Shown here in pieces: positions 44,176 to 56,151 of a DNA stretch of 64,000 nt. Positions within the stretch are counted from its first letter, which is position 1. Every line of letters starts with the position of its first letter. Location of the stretch: the NCBI GenBank assembly GCA_032871835.1, contig CM065297.1:19632098-19696097 (forward strand), written 5' to 3'. Source of the DNA: Dipteronia dyeriana. Lineage: Eukaryota > Streptophyta > Magnoliopsida > Sapindales > Sapindaceae. The position numbers and the translations under genes were made by a program. Under the pieces are notes generated by a model. That model made no database searches, had not been told where the DNA came from, and worked only from the letters and a program-made list of their open reading frames with translations.

Positions 44176-44191
44176 ATGGTATCAAAACCTG
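44176..44191 (+). promoter_or_regulatory. Primer-binding site of copia B
   Basis: TGGTATCAAAACCTGG, two bases after the LTR, close to the initiator-Met tRNA site TGGTATCAGAGC used by most plant copia elements. Confidence 0.75.
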
Positions 44192-44222
44192 GTTCTAGTA
44201 ATCTTGTGCCTTGTGTTGAACA

Positions 44223-45117
44223 ATGGAGACTAATAGAAGTAAAATGATTAATTTGAATGTTTCTAATTATCATGTATGGAAGGGAAAAATGGAAGGCCTT
44301 CTGTATGTTAAAGATTGTTACTTGCATGTGTTTGCTGGACAGAAACCCGAAGATAAAAGTGATACTGAATGAACTTTACTTCATCGTTAGGTGTATGGGT
44401 ATATCAGGCAGTGGGTAGATGATAATGTTTTGAACCATGTCAGTGAGGTAAAACATGCACGTTCTTTATGGAACAAGCTTGAACAATAGTATGCTCGGAA
44501 GTCTGGGAACAATAAGTTATTTCTAATAAAGAAGTTGATAGGTTTGAAATACAAGGATGGTACTCCTTTATCAGATCACTAGAATGCTTATGAGGGAATT
44601 CTTAATCAGTTGGCTGGGATGAATATCAAGTTTGAAGATGAGGTATAGGGGTTATTGCTTCTAGGCACATTAGCGGACTCATGGGAGACTTTTAGAATGT
44701 AGGTATCTAACTGAGCTCCAAATGGTGTTGTTACTATGGATTTGGCTAGGAGCAGTGTTCTTAATGAAGAGATGAGAAGAAAGTCACAGGGTCCTTCACA
44801 GTCAGAGGTCTTAGTAATTAGAAAAGAGGGGGAAGAGTAAGAGAAAAGGTCTGAAGAACAGACACAGAAGCAAAGCAAGTCCAATAGGTTTACTAATGTT
44901 GAGTGTTATCAGCGTTGTCAAAAGGGACATATAAAGAAGTATTGTCGACAACTCAAAAGAGACAACAAAAATGATGAAGGAAAAGAAAAGAAAACCGATG
45001 ATAACAATAATGTTGATAGAGTTTCTATCGTCACAGATGAGTTCCTTGTTGTGTATGATGATGATGTTGTCAACCTTGCATGCCATGAGACTAGTTGGGT
45101 GATTGATAGTGGTGCCT
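44223..45117 (+). pseudogene. Gag and protease start of copia B
   Basis: ATG at 44223, then the copia gag domain (HVWKGKMEGLLYVKD, SLWNKLEQ, LLLLGTLADSWETF), a basic region, a zinc-knuckle-like CYQRCQKGHIKKYC with altered spacing, and the protease motif WVIDSGAS at the end. In-frame stops: TGA 44370, TAG 44388, 44487, 44580, 44646 and 44700, TGA 44712, TAA 44838. After the protease motif the sequence is rearranged (a short GGAAACTCA duplication near 45130-45170). Confidence 0.85.
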
Positions 45118-48023
45118 CACTAAAGGTCATTGGAAACTCACCTTCAGTAATGGTCATTGGAAACTCACTAAAGGTTCTATGATTGTGGTTAGGGGCAAGA
45201 AGTACTCCTTATTGTACTTTATGCAGGCAAAATTTTATGGGCTAAATTTTATGGGCAAAAGTTTCTGATTGTATTATCAATACAATGGAGAATGAAAGTA
45301 CAAAAGTGTTACGACACACAAGTTTGGGTCACATAAGTGAGAAAGGTTTGATGGTTTTGGCCAAGAAAAATCTTCTTTCTGGAATAAAGAATTCTCTATT
45401 AAAGAAATGTGATCATTGCTTGGCAGAGAAGCAAACCAGGGTTGCCTTTAAAAAGTCCCCTCCTTCAAGAAAGTCAAATATACTTGATTTAGTATATTCA
45501 GATGTTTGTGTTCCTATGAAACTAAAAAACACTTGGTGGTGCACTCTATTTTGTGACTTTTATAGATGATCATTCAAGGAAGTTGTGGGTTTGTACCTTG
45601 AAGACAAAAGACCAAGTGTTAGTTGTGTTCAAACAGTTTCAGGCTTCAGTTGAGAAATAGATTGGGAAGAAGTTAAAGTATATTAGAACTGATAATGGGG
45701 GTGAGTATTGTGGTCCTTTTGATGAATATTGTAAACAGTTGGGTATTAGGCATTAAAAGACATCTCCGAAGACTCCTCGGTTGAATGGGCTAGCTGAGAG
45801 AATGAACAAGACACTAGTTGAAAGGGTGAGATGTTTCCTTCCACAAGCATAATTGCCAGGATCCTTTTGGGGTGATACCGTTGTACACGTGTTAAATCTC
45901 ACACCATATGTTCCTTTGAATTTTGATGTTCCAGACAAAATTTGGTCGGGAAAGGGTGTTTCCTATAGTCACTTACGTGTCTTTGGATGTAAGGCTTTTT
46001 GTGCATATTCCCAAAGATGAGAGGTCCAAGCTTGATGTCAAGACAAGGCAGTGTGTATTTATTGGCTATGGCAGAGATGAGTTCGGCTACAGGTTTTTTG
46101 ATCTGATGTAGAAAAAGCTTGTAAGAAGCCGAGATGTTGTGTTTATGGAAGACCAAACCATACATGATATTGAGAAGACAAATAAAGCAGTTTCTCAATG
46201 TGATGATGATTTGATAGACTTGGATCTAGTTCCTCTGATACATGTGCCAGTACAGGTTAGAGATGAACTTCAGGATGACCAGAATGGTACAGTTGATGCT
46301 GATACTTAGACACATGTTGAGATTGATGATGACATTTATGAGCAGTCACCAGTACCAGAAGTTCCACCAGATGTTCCACTCAGGACGTCTACCAAAGACT
46401 GCCATCCTTCCACACGGTATTCTGTTAATGAGTATGTGTTACTGACTGATGAGGGAGAGCTCGAATGTTATGTAGAAGCCATGGAAGATGAACACAAAAA
46501 AAAGTGGGTTGATGCCATACAAGATGAGATGAAGTCACTGTATGAAAATCATACTTTTATCATACTTTTGAGTTGGTAAAGTTTCCTAAAGGTAAAAGAG
46601 CTTTGAAGAAGAAGTGGATTTACAGGGTGAAGCAAGAACAACATACCATACAACCAGGATACAAAGCTAGATTGGTCGTCAAGGGATTTAGTCAGAATAA
46701 AGGTATTGATTTTGATGAGATTTTTTCTCCAGTTGTTAAAATGTCATCTATTCGTGTGGTTTTGGGTATAACAGCTAGTCTTGATTTGGAGGTTGAGCAG
46801 ATGGATGTGAAGACTGCTTTTCTCCAAGGTGACTAGACAAGGAAATTTATATGGAGTAGTCAGAGGGTTTCGAGGTAAAAGGAAAAGAGGATTATGTGTG
46901 CAAGCTGAGGAAAAGCCTTTATGGTTTGAAGCAAGCACCAAGACAATGGTATAAGAAGTTTGAGTCAGTTATGGGAGAGCAAGGCTACTGGAAAACAACT
47001 TCTGATCATTGTGTTTTTGTATAGAAATTCTCTAATGATGATTATAGTATACTATTGCTTTATGTTGATGACATGTTGATTATTGGCAGAAATTTTTCAA
47101 GGATTGATAGGTTGAAGAAGCAGTTGAGTAAAGCTTTTGCTATGAAGGATTTAGGGTTAGCAAAGCAAATTCTTGGCATAAGAATTCATCGTGAGAGGAA
47201 TGCCAAGAAGTTATATCTTTCACAGGAGAATTACATTGAAAATGTACTTTAGAGGTTCAACATGGACAAAGCTAAAGCGGTTAGCTCTACTCTTGCTACC
47301 CACTTTAAGCTAAACACCGAGCAATGTCCCTCTATAGATGTAGGGAAGAAAGACATGGAAAGGATTCCATACGCTTCAATAATGGGAAGTTTGATGTATG
47401 GAATGGTATGTACAAGGCCAAACATAGGCTATGTTATTGGTGTTATTAGCCGGTTCTTGTCCAATCCTGGGAGAGAGCATTGGAATGTAGTGAAGTGGAT
47501 TATGAGATATCTACGGGGTACTTCCAGCTTGAGAATTGGTTTTGGAAATGATAAGCCATTACTAGTTGGCTATACAGATGCAGATATGGTAGGAGATGTG
47601 GATGCTTGTAAGTCTACTTCTGGTTTCTTAATTACCTTTGCAGGGGGAGCTGTTGCTTGGCAATCAAGGCTACAAAAATGTGTTGCACTTTCTGCAATCG
47701 AAGCGGAATTCATTGCATCAACCGAAGCATGTAAAGAGTTGTTGTGGATGAAGAGGTTTCTATAAGAGCTTGGTTTCAAGCAATAGAGATATATAGTATT
47801 TTTTGATAGTCAAAGTGCAATTTGCCTTGGTACTTTTCAAGCAAGATCAAAGCACATTGATGTGAGGTATCATTAGATAATAGATGCTATCAATGACAAG
47901 TTGTTTGAACTTGAGGAAATCCATACCGATCATAATGGCTCTGATATGTTGACAAAGGCACAACCGAGGGAAAAGCTCGAAGCTTGTTGTTTGATCGCCG
48001 GGATGGCGAATCCCTCCACATAG
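45118..48023 (+). pseudogene. Integrase, reverse transcriptase and RNase H of copia B
   Basis: Gag-pre-integrase (HTSLGHISEKGLMVL), zinc CDHCLAEKQ, integrase core (FIDDHSRKLWV, RTDNGGEYCG, GLAERMNKTL), FIGYGRDEFGYRF, RT ([43 protein letters not shown], catalytic YVDDMLIIG intact at 47058-47084), and RNase H to the stop 48021. A frameshift lies near 46830-46840; stops are scattered. Domain order is that of Ty1/copia. Confidence 0.88.
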
Positions 48024-48041
48024 TAGGAAAATGGGGATATT

Positions 48042-48948
48042 TATTAGGTTGGGTTTCCTCAATATGTGGAGATGGCCCAAAGAGAGTTTACCGTGCATTC
48101 ATGGTAAACCCCATATAATATATGTGGATGGCCCAAGGAATTTTTTGTCACTTTACATGTAGTACAAAATAAACCCTTCTTGAATTACGGGTTAGAGTGA
48201 AAAGAGAAGAGAGAATAGGTGTGCAAGAGAGAAAGAAGAGAGAGAAAAAGTGCAGAATTCTGGGCTCGGAGGCTGCTGTCTAGACTTTTTTAGAGGGCTG
48301 TTTGGAGGTTGATTTGTTCTCCGATCGAGCTCAAGATTTGCAGCCGTGTTTATCATGCATGGTACTAAATTTTGGTCTGAGGAATTTTCAATTGGAGTTC
48401 CCTGTTGTGATTTTATGGTTCCAAATAGGGCTTGATAGAAAACAAGAGAGCTACTGCACAGGTTTATTCAAATGGAGATTTCTCTTTGGTTGTGGTCTGA
48501 TTGAGCTAAAATTTGGATAGATTCTTCTTCTCTCATGGTTCTACAATCTAGATGGTTGGATTATTGATCAAAAATTTATGTATAGAGTTACACACCCAGA
48601 ACATAGGATTCGAGTTTGTGAAATCCTATCTCTCTTGTTTTACTTGCTAATATTGCATGTGTTTCCAAGATTAGTTAATCTTGAGATTATTATTTTATAT
48701 GCCTCTAGTTGAGCTAGAGAGAATTATGTGTATGCCCATTATATTTTGATAGTGGGGATTTCAGAGGACCCGTGGTTTTTACTCCTCAATTTGGGGAGGT
48801 TTTCCATATAAAATTCTTGGTGTTCTTGTGTTTGTGATTGAGCTTGTGGTTGTTTATTTGCTACACTATTTTAACTGTTTCCTATTATGTTCACACAAGA
48901 GAGGATAAATATTGTTTGTGATTGTTATTGGTGTGTTTTATCATATCA
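48042..48948 (+). repeat. 3' LTR of copia B
   Basis: 907 bp, starts TATTAGG (the TG end has become TA), preceded by the purine tract AAAATGGGGATATT. Ends ATATCA before AATAG. Confidence 0.88.
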
Positions 48949-49598
48949 AATAGTAGGTATATTCTAAGCTAATTCATGTGCATGCATATAATCAAGAGAA
49001 GAATAATTGCAGTGTCCAAGTCTTTTATGCCATATGACAAAATTATCAACAACACTAGAATAAACATGCAAGGCTATTTGTTTCCATTCAACTGGGAAAC
49101 TTTTATCTTTCATTTTAACAGACATTAATTCACAACCAGAGAGATCAAGTATGATGCATGACATATCTTGGAAAAAACAAATGTAATGTTTTTCAAGAAT
49201 GTAATGTTTTTCAAGCATTTTCCCAACACTCAATAAACTTTGGCTTATCTCAGACACAAGTTAAACATCAGAAATACATTTGTACTTGAGGAAGTCTCAA
49301 CTGCAACAACTGCTTTCCCTATCACTTCGACACAATCACTATTGCCGATTCTGCTCTTCACACTAGGCTTCTACCAACAAAATTTTTCAATATGACTAGT
49401 CTTTTTGTAATGGGGGCAGGGTGGATACCTTCATCTTTTGCCTCCGCTTTTATTGCTATAACCCTCTTTCTTCTCTTTTTATTTTTTCTCTCCAGGTTGC
49501 TTCCTTCCTCCATTGCTATTTGGTTGTTTTCCTTTCAGCTTTGCTTAAAAGGCTCCTTCTGTTCTTTTTGTTTCTTCAAGTCCAATTGCTCTCATTTT
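48949..49598 (-). pseudogene. Gag zinc knuckle to gag-pre-integrase of copia C
   Basis: On the - strand: CPHCKKTSHIEKFCW (zinc knuckle, near 49430-49385), then gag-pre-integrase wording LSVGKMLEK, FVIWHKRLGHCNYSSLDYM to 48964. A short tandem duplication of LEKHYI-coding bases is visible at 49180-49220. Cut at 49598 by copia D. Confidence 0.75.
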
Positions 49599-50050
49599 TG
49601 TTGGAAAATTACGCCCAAGTGGTAAAAGAGTCTGGTAATTAATTGAATTAATTGACCAGATAAGATACCACATGATAGGTTTGTTTTTGAATTAAAGATA
49701 TAATTTAAATTATATTCAAACTCATCAGTTAAATGAATGATAGAGATAAAAAGAGATATTAAATTTAAATAGCAATTTAAATTTAAAGTATACGTATCTT
49801 ATCCAGATAGAGTTCTGGACTCTATAAATAGCAAAGTGTGCTATTCATTTGACTCATTCCATTATAAGCGTACTTTCATAGAGAAAAAAAAAATACTGAG
49901 TGTTTTGTTTATCTGTTTCTCCTTTTGCTTATCTTCTCCGAGTTACAGCTAATAACACGGTGAGTCAAATGTATTTTCTTGTAATTATACACCGATCGTA
50001 TGTAACAATCTCGGCATCCATTCTGCTGTGATGATCTTTGATATCCAACA
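49599..50050 (+). repeat. 5' LTR of copia D
   Basis: 452 bp, TGTTGGAAAA...ATATCCAACA, followed at once by a primer site. TATAAATA at 49823-49830 is a good TATA box. Only this LTR is in the window. Confidence 0.82.
49823..49830 (+). promoter_or_regulatory. TATA box of copia D LTR
   Basis: TATAAATA in the middle of the LTR, with a leader-like sequence beginning about 30 bases later. Confidence 0.6.
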
Positions 50051-50065
50051 TTGGTATCAGATCCT
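50051..50065 (+). promoter_or_regulatory. Primer-binding site of copia D
   Basis: TTGGTATCAGATCC directly after the LTR; TGGTATCAGA is the initiator-Met tRNA type of site. Confidence 0.85.
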
Positions 50066-50969
50066 GGTTTTTGGATAGTTCATATGTTTAATTTTATGTA
50101 TATTATTTATGTTATGTATATTTAATATACATGTATTATCTGACTTATACTCTGCAATTGTTATTGGGTTCATATGTGGACTGATCTTCTAAAAATATTT
50201 TAAAAATATTTTTGGCCATCTGTTTTTCTTTTGGTAATCTGGGTTATTTTGATAAAGCACCAATTCAGTTTCTTTGACAGACACTTGATTATGTTTTGTC
50301 GAAAAAATTGGGTGATTTTTGGATTGAGCCAATTATTACTTGTCATCGTACTGTATTGATATTTTTGAGAAGTGTTATGCGCAATGTCTCGGTTTAAAAA
50401 AAAATTGTCACAATTTTTTTTTTAAAAAAGAGCATTAATTGTTTCTTTGTTTTTGTAAACTGTGCAACATTTATATGCTATTTAATAATAAAAAAAAGAC
50501 TGCTGCAAGATTCACCTTGCCAAATATGCATGACAATTAATGAGAATTGTGTATATATGTTATATGTTTGCAAACTGTGTGCAGCGTATATATGTTATAT
50601 TTGTCCAAAATATGCACGATTAGAAATGTGCATATAATTTTTATTTGGGATATGTGCCCAATTTCTTTTTAAAAAAAATCTACGAGTAAAATTGTTTTTC
50701 TTGCCAGAATCATTTTTTAAAAAATTATCAATTGTACGTAAGATTTTTTTTTTTGAATAGCTGTAATTTTTTTTAAAGAAGGGAATTGTGCACACAGTTA
50801 TCAGATGCAATTACAGTTTTTTTTTTATAAATATTTTGCAGTCTGCTTTTGTGAGACGTGTATAAGGCACACGTTCGGGTTTTTTTTATAAAAAATATAT
50901 TAATATACTTACGCACACAGTCATGAAGATGACACGACCAGAATACCAGATTATAATAATAAAAAATAT

Positions 50970-51009
<40 letters not shown>

Positions 51010-51068
51010 TTTTCCATTAATAATTTTCATTACAAAAATATTATGATAATATATATATATTCGTGTAG
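50066..51068 (+). other. AT-rich leader of copia D
   Basis: No coding sequence supported. It contains several A/T homopolymers and a TA microsatellite at about 50975-51006. Confidence 0.5.
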
Positions 51069-51611
51069 ATGGAAAATGATCAGTTTTTGCTAAGGAAAAT
51101 TAAGAAAAAACTGATTTTTTTAGAGAAGTTAGGAGAGTTCAAAATGAATTCTGAAATTTCTCTTCATGAAAATATTATGGTTTTTATGAGAAGAGCGGAT
51201 AAGTTATGGTCATTTAGAAGTCTTACTTCGTTTGAATATTGGATCCCAATTGTGAAGATATTGCTGAGAGCTCTCCCATAAGAGCTGCAATATATAGAAC
51301 CTATTATTCTTGATAACATTAATAAAAACAATAATGTTTTGCTTAATGATGTTATTGATGAGATAGAAATAACAGAGGAATGCCGTGTTATGAAGAACAT
51401 GAGGCGTACTGCAGCTTTGAGCATGTTTCTAAACCTTTGTAGCGCAAAACACATGGGTCATTACACACGCGAAAATGGTCCATTGTTTGAAAAAGTGGCA
51501 GCTGCAAGGGTTAAGAAGTCAGAGAAATTATGCAATCGGAGTGATAGAAATTACTACAATATGCATGATAGAACTAAGTTCAAAGTTTCTTATTTGAAAA
51601 ATAGTTATTAG
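51069..51611 (+). pseudogene. Unassigned leader ORF of copia D, possibly gag-like
   Basis: One frame from ATG 51069 to TAA 51609-51611, about 180 codons, broken once by TAA at 51279-51281 (one C-to-T step from CAA, after RALP). It is charged, with a segment like the copia gag 'short linker to SLP' region and a tail CSAKHMGHYTREN that resembles a damaged zinc knuckle. It may be a remnant of another gag inserted or duplicated in the leader. I do not recognise it firmly. Confidence 0.4.
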
Positions 51612-51959
51612 ATTTACATTATAAATTTTTTTATTGTTTATTTATGTTTATTTAAAATTTTCCTTTGAACTTATTGAATCATGCTTGATTGTTATTGATT
51701 ATTAATAATAATATTTGTTGATTATTAATAATAATATTTGCTTTGTGAGAGTTCTATGAATTGTTAGAACTGTTATAATTGCATAAAATACACTAAAACT
51801 ATATGCCAGTTTTAATATTGGAATTAGATGACGATTAAAAGCCTCGACTGATTTCGAATCTATTCCTATATATTTCTATTATATTTTTTAGTGTAAACGT
51901 TTGATGCAATAATAAGTGTTAACTTGAAAATATGCTAGCACTAAAGAAAATACATCTCT

Positions 51960-52670
51960 TTGTTTAAATTACAGAAAATATCTTCTTCTACAAAAAATAT
52001 TGTGGCCATATTGAACAAAAAAGAGAAACTGAATGGTGAAAATTATGATATTTGGCACCGTAAGGTTCAGTACATCCTTATTAAGCAAGAGGCACTTGAA
52101 ACCATAACCAACACCATGGTTGAACCTCCAGCAGGAACTACTGCTCAACACAGAAGGGATATGGAGGCTTACCAAGACTGGCAGAGGAAAAACAACATAG
52201 CTCGCATAACTTTGCTGAGCAGTATGGCTGATGACCTTATGTGTGAGTTTGAGGAGTATGAAACTGCTCAAGCATTATGGATTTCTCAGAAGGACAAGTT
52301 TGGTAGTACATCAACCACTAAGCTTAGGAGGCTCACAATCAAGTTCGACACATATAGGAAGCGCCAAAATCATACTATGAGGTACCGCCTAAGAGAGATG
52401 TCAAACATGATGCGCGAATTGAAAAACGACGAGCATGTCCTGACTGACGAGCAACATATTCAAGCTATTATCAGATCTCTCCCTGATAGCTAGGAGCATA
52501 TAAAGATCAATATGATTCACAATGATAGCATCAAAACTTTTGATGATATCTGGTGCCATCTGGACTAGAAGCTAAGCGTATCAAAGCCGCTAAGGCTTCT
52601 GGACATCTTTATATGGCAACACTAGACTCAAGTAAGGCTTCGGGCCCAAAGCGCAATGGAGGAAAGAAAC
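51960..52670 (+). pseudogene. Gag N-terminal part of copia D
   Basis: Copia gag (UBN2-type) domain: STKNIVAILNKKEKLNGENY, IWHRKVQYIL, AQHRRDMEAYQDW, STTKLRRLTIKFDTY and MRELKNDEHVLTDEQH, then SLPDS followed by TAG at 52491 (expected Trp or Gln). The expected start Met before SSSTKN reads ATA (51975), one G-to-A step from ATG. The gag is cut at 52671-52675 (CTTTT) by the Sirevirus-like element and resumes at 61785. Confidence 0.85.
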
Positions 52671-52675
52671 CTTTT

Positions 52676-54270
52676 TGTAAAGTCCTCATTTGTTGATTGG
52701 CTTATTTCGTGAACAAATCACATTTTTGGGTGTAATGTAAGGGTAGCTTAGGCTCTCAAGACCTCAAGAGGAGAAGCACCGAAGGTAAAATTCTTGTGCT
52801 TACTTGCTTTGAAGAGATAGTTGCACACACTCACAAATTCATGCATAACTTTATTTCTTATATGTTACGTGTTTTCTTACGTGCATTTTAATGACTCTTA
52901 TAGATTTATATGCATCTTGTAATTAAATGTTTTATGTCAAGTTTGGCATTATAATAGGATGCATGTTTCAACACTCTTGAACTTTTTGAAATTGTATGTT
53001 TGAGTGTTGAAATCAGGTTGTGCGCTAGTGGTGCGTTACTCGACCAGCGTACCTCACCAGCTTAACATTCCAGTGGAACGCCGCTAGTCAGACGCCACTG
53101 AGCTGCGCCATTGCACCCGTACACAGTTGAAAAAAGTGGGCATGCGTTGGTGGTGCACTACTCGTCCAACACACCTTACCAGCGCAAACATCCTAGAGGA
53201 TTTGAGCTTGTGTTGCGCCTCTGGGATGCGCCACTCGTCCAACGCCTATTGTAAAATTAGGCTGTGCGCTGGTGGTGCGCTACTCGACCAACGTACGTCA
53301 CCAGCGCAAATAGAGGAAGCTGGAACATATTTTTTCAAAACGACCTCACTTTATTTGGATCTTATATATATATATATATAACTCGGTGCTTTAAGGTCGT
53401 GTAAGAGTTTAGAATATCATATATTTTCCTTAGAACATATTTCAAAGGAAAAACTTTTCCAAGAACTCATTTTTAATCACTCAAAGCATTCCCATGTGCA
53501 ACAAAACTTCATCTTGCATCATCTAAGTTCATTTAGTGTGCATCAATGGATAGGGTTGCTTCATCACATCTTGTTTGGTAAGTTCTTCACTATCTTCTTA
53601 CAAGTTAAGTGTTTTACTTGCTAAACCTTCTCTTTGATTATTTGTATGCTCTTAGAAGATTTTCTAGATACAAATTAGAGATTTTCGTGATGCCATGATT
53701 GAGTGTGGTATTGTGATAGCTTCATAGGATTGCTTGATCTATGTTTAACTAAGCTTCTTGAACATGTCATTTAGCTCTTGATATCTAGGATTGCATTAAT
53801 TGTCATCTCATTATCCTAGATAAGCATATAGGGTTTCCTAACCTTGTTTGTTCATTGAATATCATCATATATTCACTTAGGACATTTTATCTCTTTATTG
53901 AGAAGTAAGACTTGTGTTGCTTCCAGGAGTAGGTAGCTTAAATCGCAAGCAAGATGGACTAGGTTCACTTATACCGGGATTAGGTAGTGGTAGTGGATTA
54001 AACTGGGATTAGGTTGTAATTCCTTTACCATTAGTGGATTCGAGGTTCTAGTGTGGCGCACCCATCAGCCCGTGGTTTTTCCCATTTGGAGGGTTTCTAC
54101 GTATATCTCAAGTGTCTTTACTATTTTCATATTTATTATATTTATGGTATTTTCATAACTAGATTGGGGCATATTCGTAATTTGACCTTTAACAAAAATT
54201 GGGTAAATTTGTTTAAAATCTATTCACCCCCCTCTATATTTATATATTACACACCATAGTAATTGTTTTA
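52676..54270 (+). repeat. 5' LTR of the Sirevirus-like element
   Basis: 1595 bp, TGTAAAGTCC... to TAATTGTTTTA (final CA mutated to TA). It contains hairpin units at 53018-53320, for example GCGCTGGTG near 53269 and its inverted match CACCAGCGC near 53304. Confidence 0.92.
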
Positions 54271-54272
54271 AT

Positions 54273-54284
54273 TGGTATCAGAGC
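54273..54284 (+). promoter_or_regulatory. Primer-binding site of the Sirevirus-like element
   Basis: TGGTATCAGAGC, two bases after the LTR; complementary to the 3' end of initiator-Met tRNA. Confidence 0.92.
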
Positions 54285-54395
54285 AAGTTCCTAGACATAC
54301 ATAGGTGATCCTTGCTCAGTTTGGTGTGTGTTTCATTTTGTGTGTGTATTGATCATTCTAACATTTTCATTCATATCATTCATTCATTAAACACA

Positions 54396-56151
54396 ATGAG
54401 TGGAAACGATGGCAACGACAGAGCTTCTAGCACTAGACCTCGACTTTTCACTGGGTTGAACTATGTCTCTTGGAAAGGCAAGATGGAGTCGTACATTTGC
54501 CAAATTCATAACAGGGAATAGATGGCGGTTGAAGATGGATACACTCCACCCATGATCACTCCTGTAGATGGAGGAGATGATGTACTCAAACCAAAGGCAC
54601 AGTGGAATGCATAAGAGTTTGAGGCTTCAAAGTGGAATAGGAAGGCAATGTATGCCATCCTATGTGCAATGGATGATAACCAATACAAGTTGGTTCAAAA
54701 CACTAGGATAGCTAAGGAGGCATGGGATATTCTAGAAGTTGCACATAAAGAAACCAATGTGGTTAAGGAGTCAAAGCTTCAAGTTCTCCAAACGCAATTT
54801 GAATTGCTCAAGATGGATGAGAACGAGTGCTTCAATGACTTTGAAGTAAAGTTGATGGACATTGTGAACCAAAGTCATCAACTTGGTGATCCTTATTCGG
54901 ATAGGAAGATCAAGCAGAAGATTATGAGATCTCTACCCGATAGATTTGAGTCTAAGGTGACGGCTTTGGAAGAGAATAGTGGTTACAAGGACATGAAGCC
55001 AAGTGAAGTGATTGGGAGGCTTCTAGCTTATGAATCAAGGAAATGTCCTAACCCCATACCATTTAAAAAGCAAAAAGACATTGCTTTGAAAGCCTCCAAA
55101 GTTGAGAGGGAGGAGAGTGATGACTCAGATGAAGAAATGGCCCTGCTAATGAGGAAGTTTAAGAAATTCTACAAGTCCGAGAAGAAAGGTTTTGGATCTA
55201 AGGGTCAAGACTTGAAGAAAAAGGCTCTCTTCAAAAGGTTTGAGCCTAGGCAAGAAAAGACCAAGAATAAAAGAGTCCTATGCTATGATTGTTGTGGAAT
55301 AGGTCACTTTGCCCCGGAATGTGTAAATCACAAGGTCAAGAAGAAGGGAAAAGTGATGGATGCCACATGGAGTGAAAATGATAACTCTAATGAAGGAGAT
55401 GAGTCTTCGGATGATGAAGAACTCATGACTAACTTCATAGCATTTACATCCTCTCTTAGGAGCAAAGACGCTAGTGAAGAAGAGAGTGAAAGTTAAAAGG
55501 AAGACTACTCAAGTGATGATGGATCTTCATCACAATCCATAAATGGAAGTGTGGAAAAGATGGATCTTAAGGACTACATGGCTAAGTTTGAGAACTCAAG
55601 GTTAAAGAACAAGAATGAGATCAAGAGATTGAAAGAAGAAAACCTAGACCTCTGAACTCAAGTTGACCAACTAAATGAAGAGTTGGTGAGATCTAAGATG
55701 AGTGAAGAAGGGTTGAAGAAAGAGCTTGAAGATGCTAGAGAGTTGTTGGCCAAGATGAACTCTAGCACCAAAAAACTTGACCATATGCTAGATGTTGGAA
55801 AGAGGCCAAGTGATAAGAAGGGGCTTGGGTTTGAAGATGACAAGGTGTCCTCCACTCCAAGCAAGACCATCTTTGTAAGAAGCATGAACTTTAAGGGGTC
55901 CTCTTCTCATTAATCACCTAGGAAGAAACTTGACCTAGGAGAGTGCTCAAGTGAAGGTGGCACCAAGAAGCCTACCTCAATCCCATCTTACAAGGGTTTC
56001 TCAAGCTAACTTCCCTCAAGCGAAAGCTCACAAAGGGAAGATACCTATCATGCAAGCTCAACCAAGGAAGCAATCAAGTCTTGCTTAGCAACAAAGAAGA
56101 AAAGCTCCTCAACAATAATCAAAACAACCACATAGACATGGGAAGGCTCCA
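54396..56151 (+). pseudogene. Gag of the Sirevirus-like element
   Basis: ATG at 54396 (MSGNDGNDRASSTRPRLFTG). Gag domain (YVSWKGKMESYI, AWDILEVAHKET, KIMRSLPDRFESKVTALEE), then basic sequence, zinc knuckle CYDCCGIGHFAPEC (55271-55312), an acidic stretch and a long coiled coil (about 55560-55790). Gags with this long C-terminal coiled coil are typical of Sireviruses. Stops at 54519 (TAG), about 54612, 55494, 55653 and 55911, and a frameshift near 55995 that leads into the next frame. Confidence 0.88.

Larger units (their letters stand above)
43296..48948 (+). mobile_element. Tork/Tnt1-like Ty1/copia element B, complete but decayed
   Basis: LTRs 43296-44173 and 48042-48948, exact 5-bp duplication AATAG (43291-43295 and 48949-48953), primer site after the left LTR and gag-pol in copia order on +. 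RT/RNase H wording (NPGREHWNVVKWIMRYLRGT, GYTDADMVGDVDACKSTSG, KHIDVRYH) is close to Tnt1. It sits in the integrase zinc domain of copia C. More than a dozen in-frame stops, mostly TAG. Confidence 0.92.
39145..49598 (-). mobile_element. Ty1/copia element C, 5' part beyond nested element D
   Basis: On the - strand, LTR 39145-39427, purine tract, RNase H, RT, integrase, gag-pre-integrase and gag zinc knuckle (to 49598) follow in copia order from right to left. It is interrupted by a hAT-like element (41789-43170) and copia B (43296-48948), whose target duplications restore C's order when skipped. At 49599 gag is cut by the LTR of copia D; the rest of gag and the other LTR must lie beyond the window. 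Confidence 0.82.
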
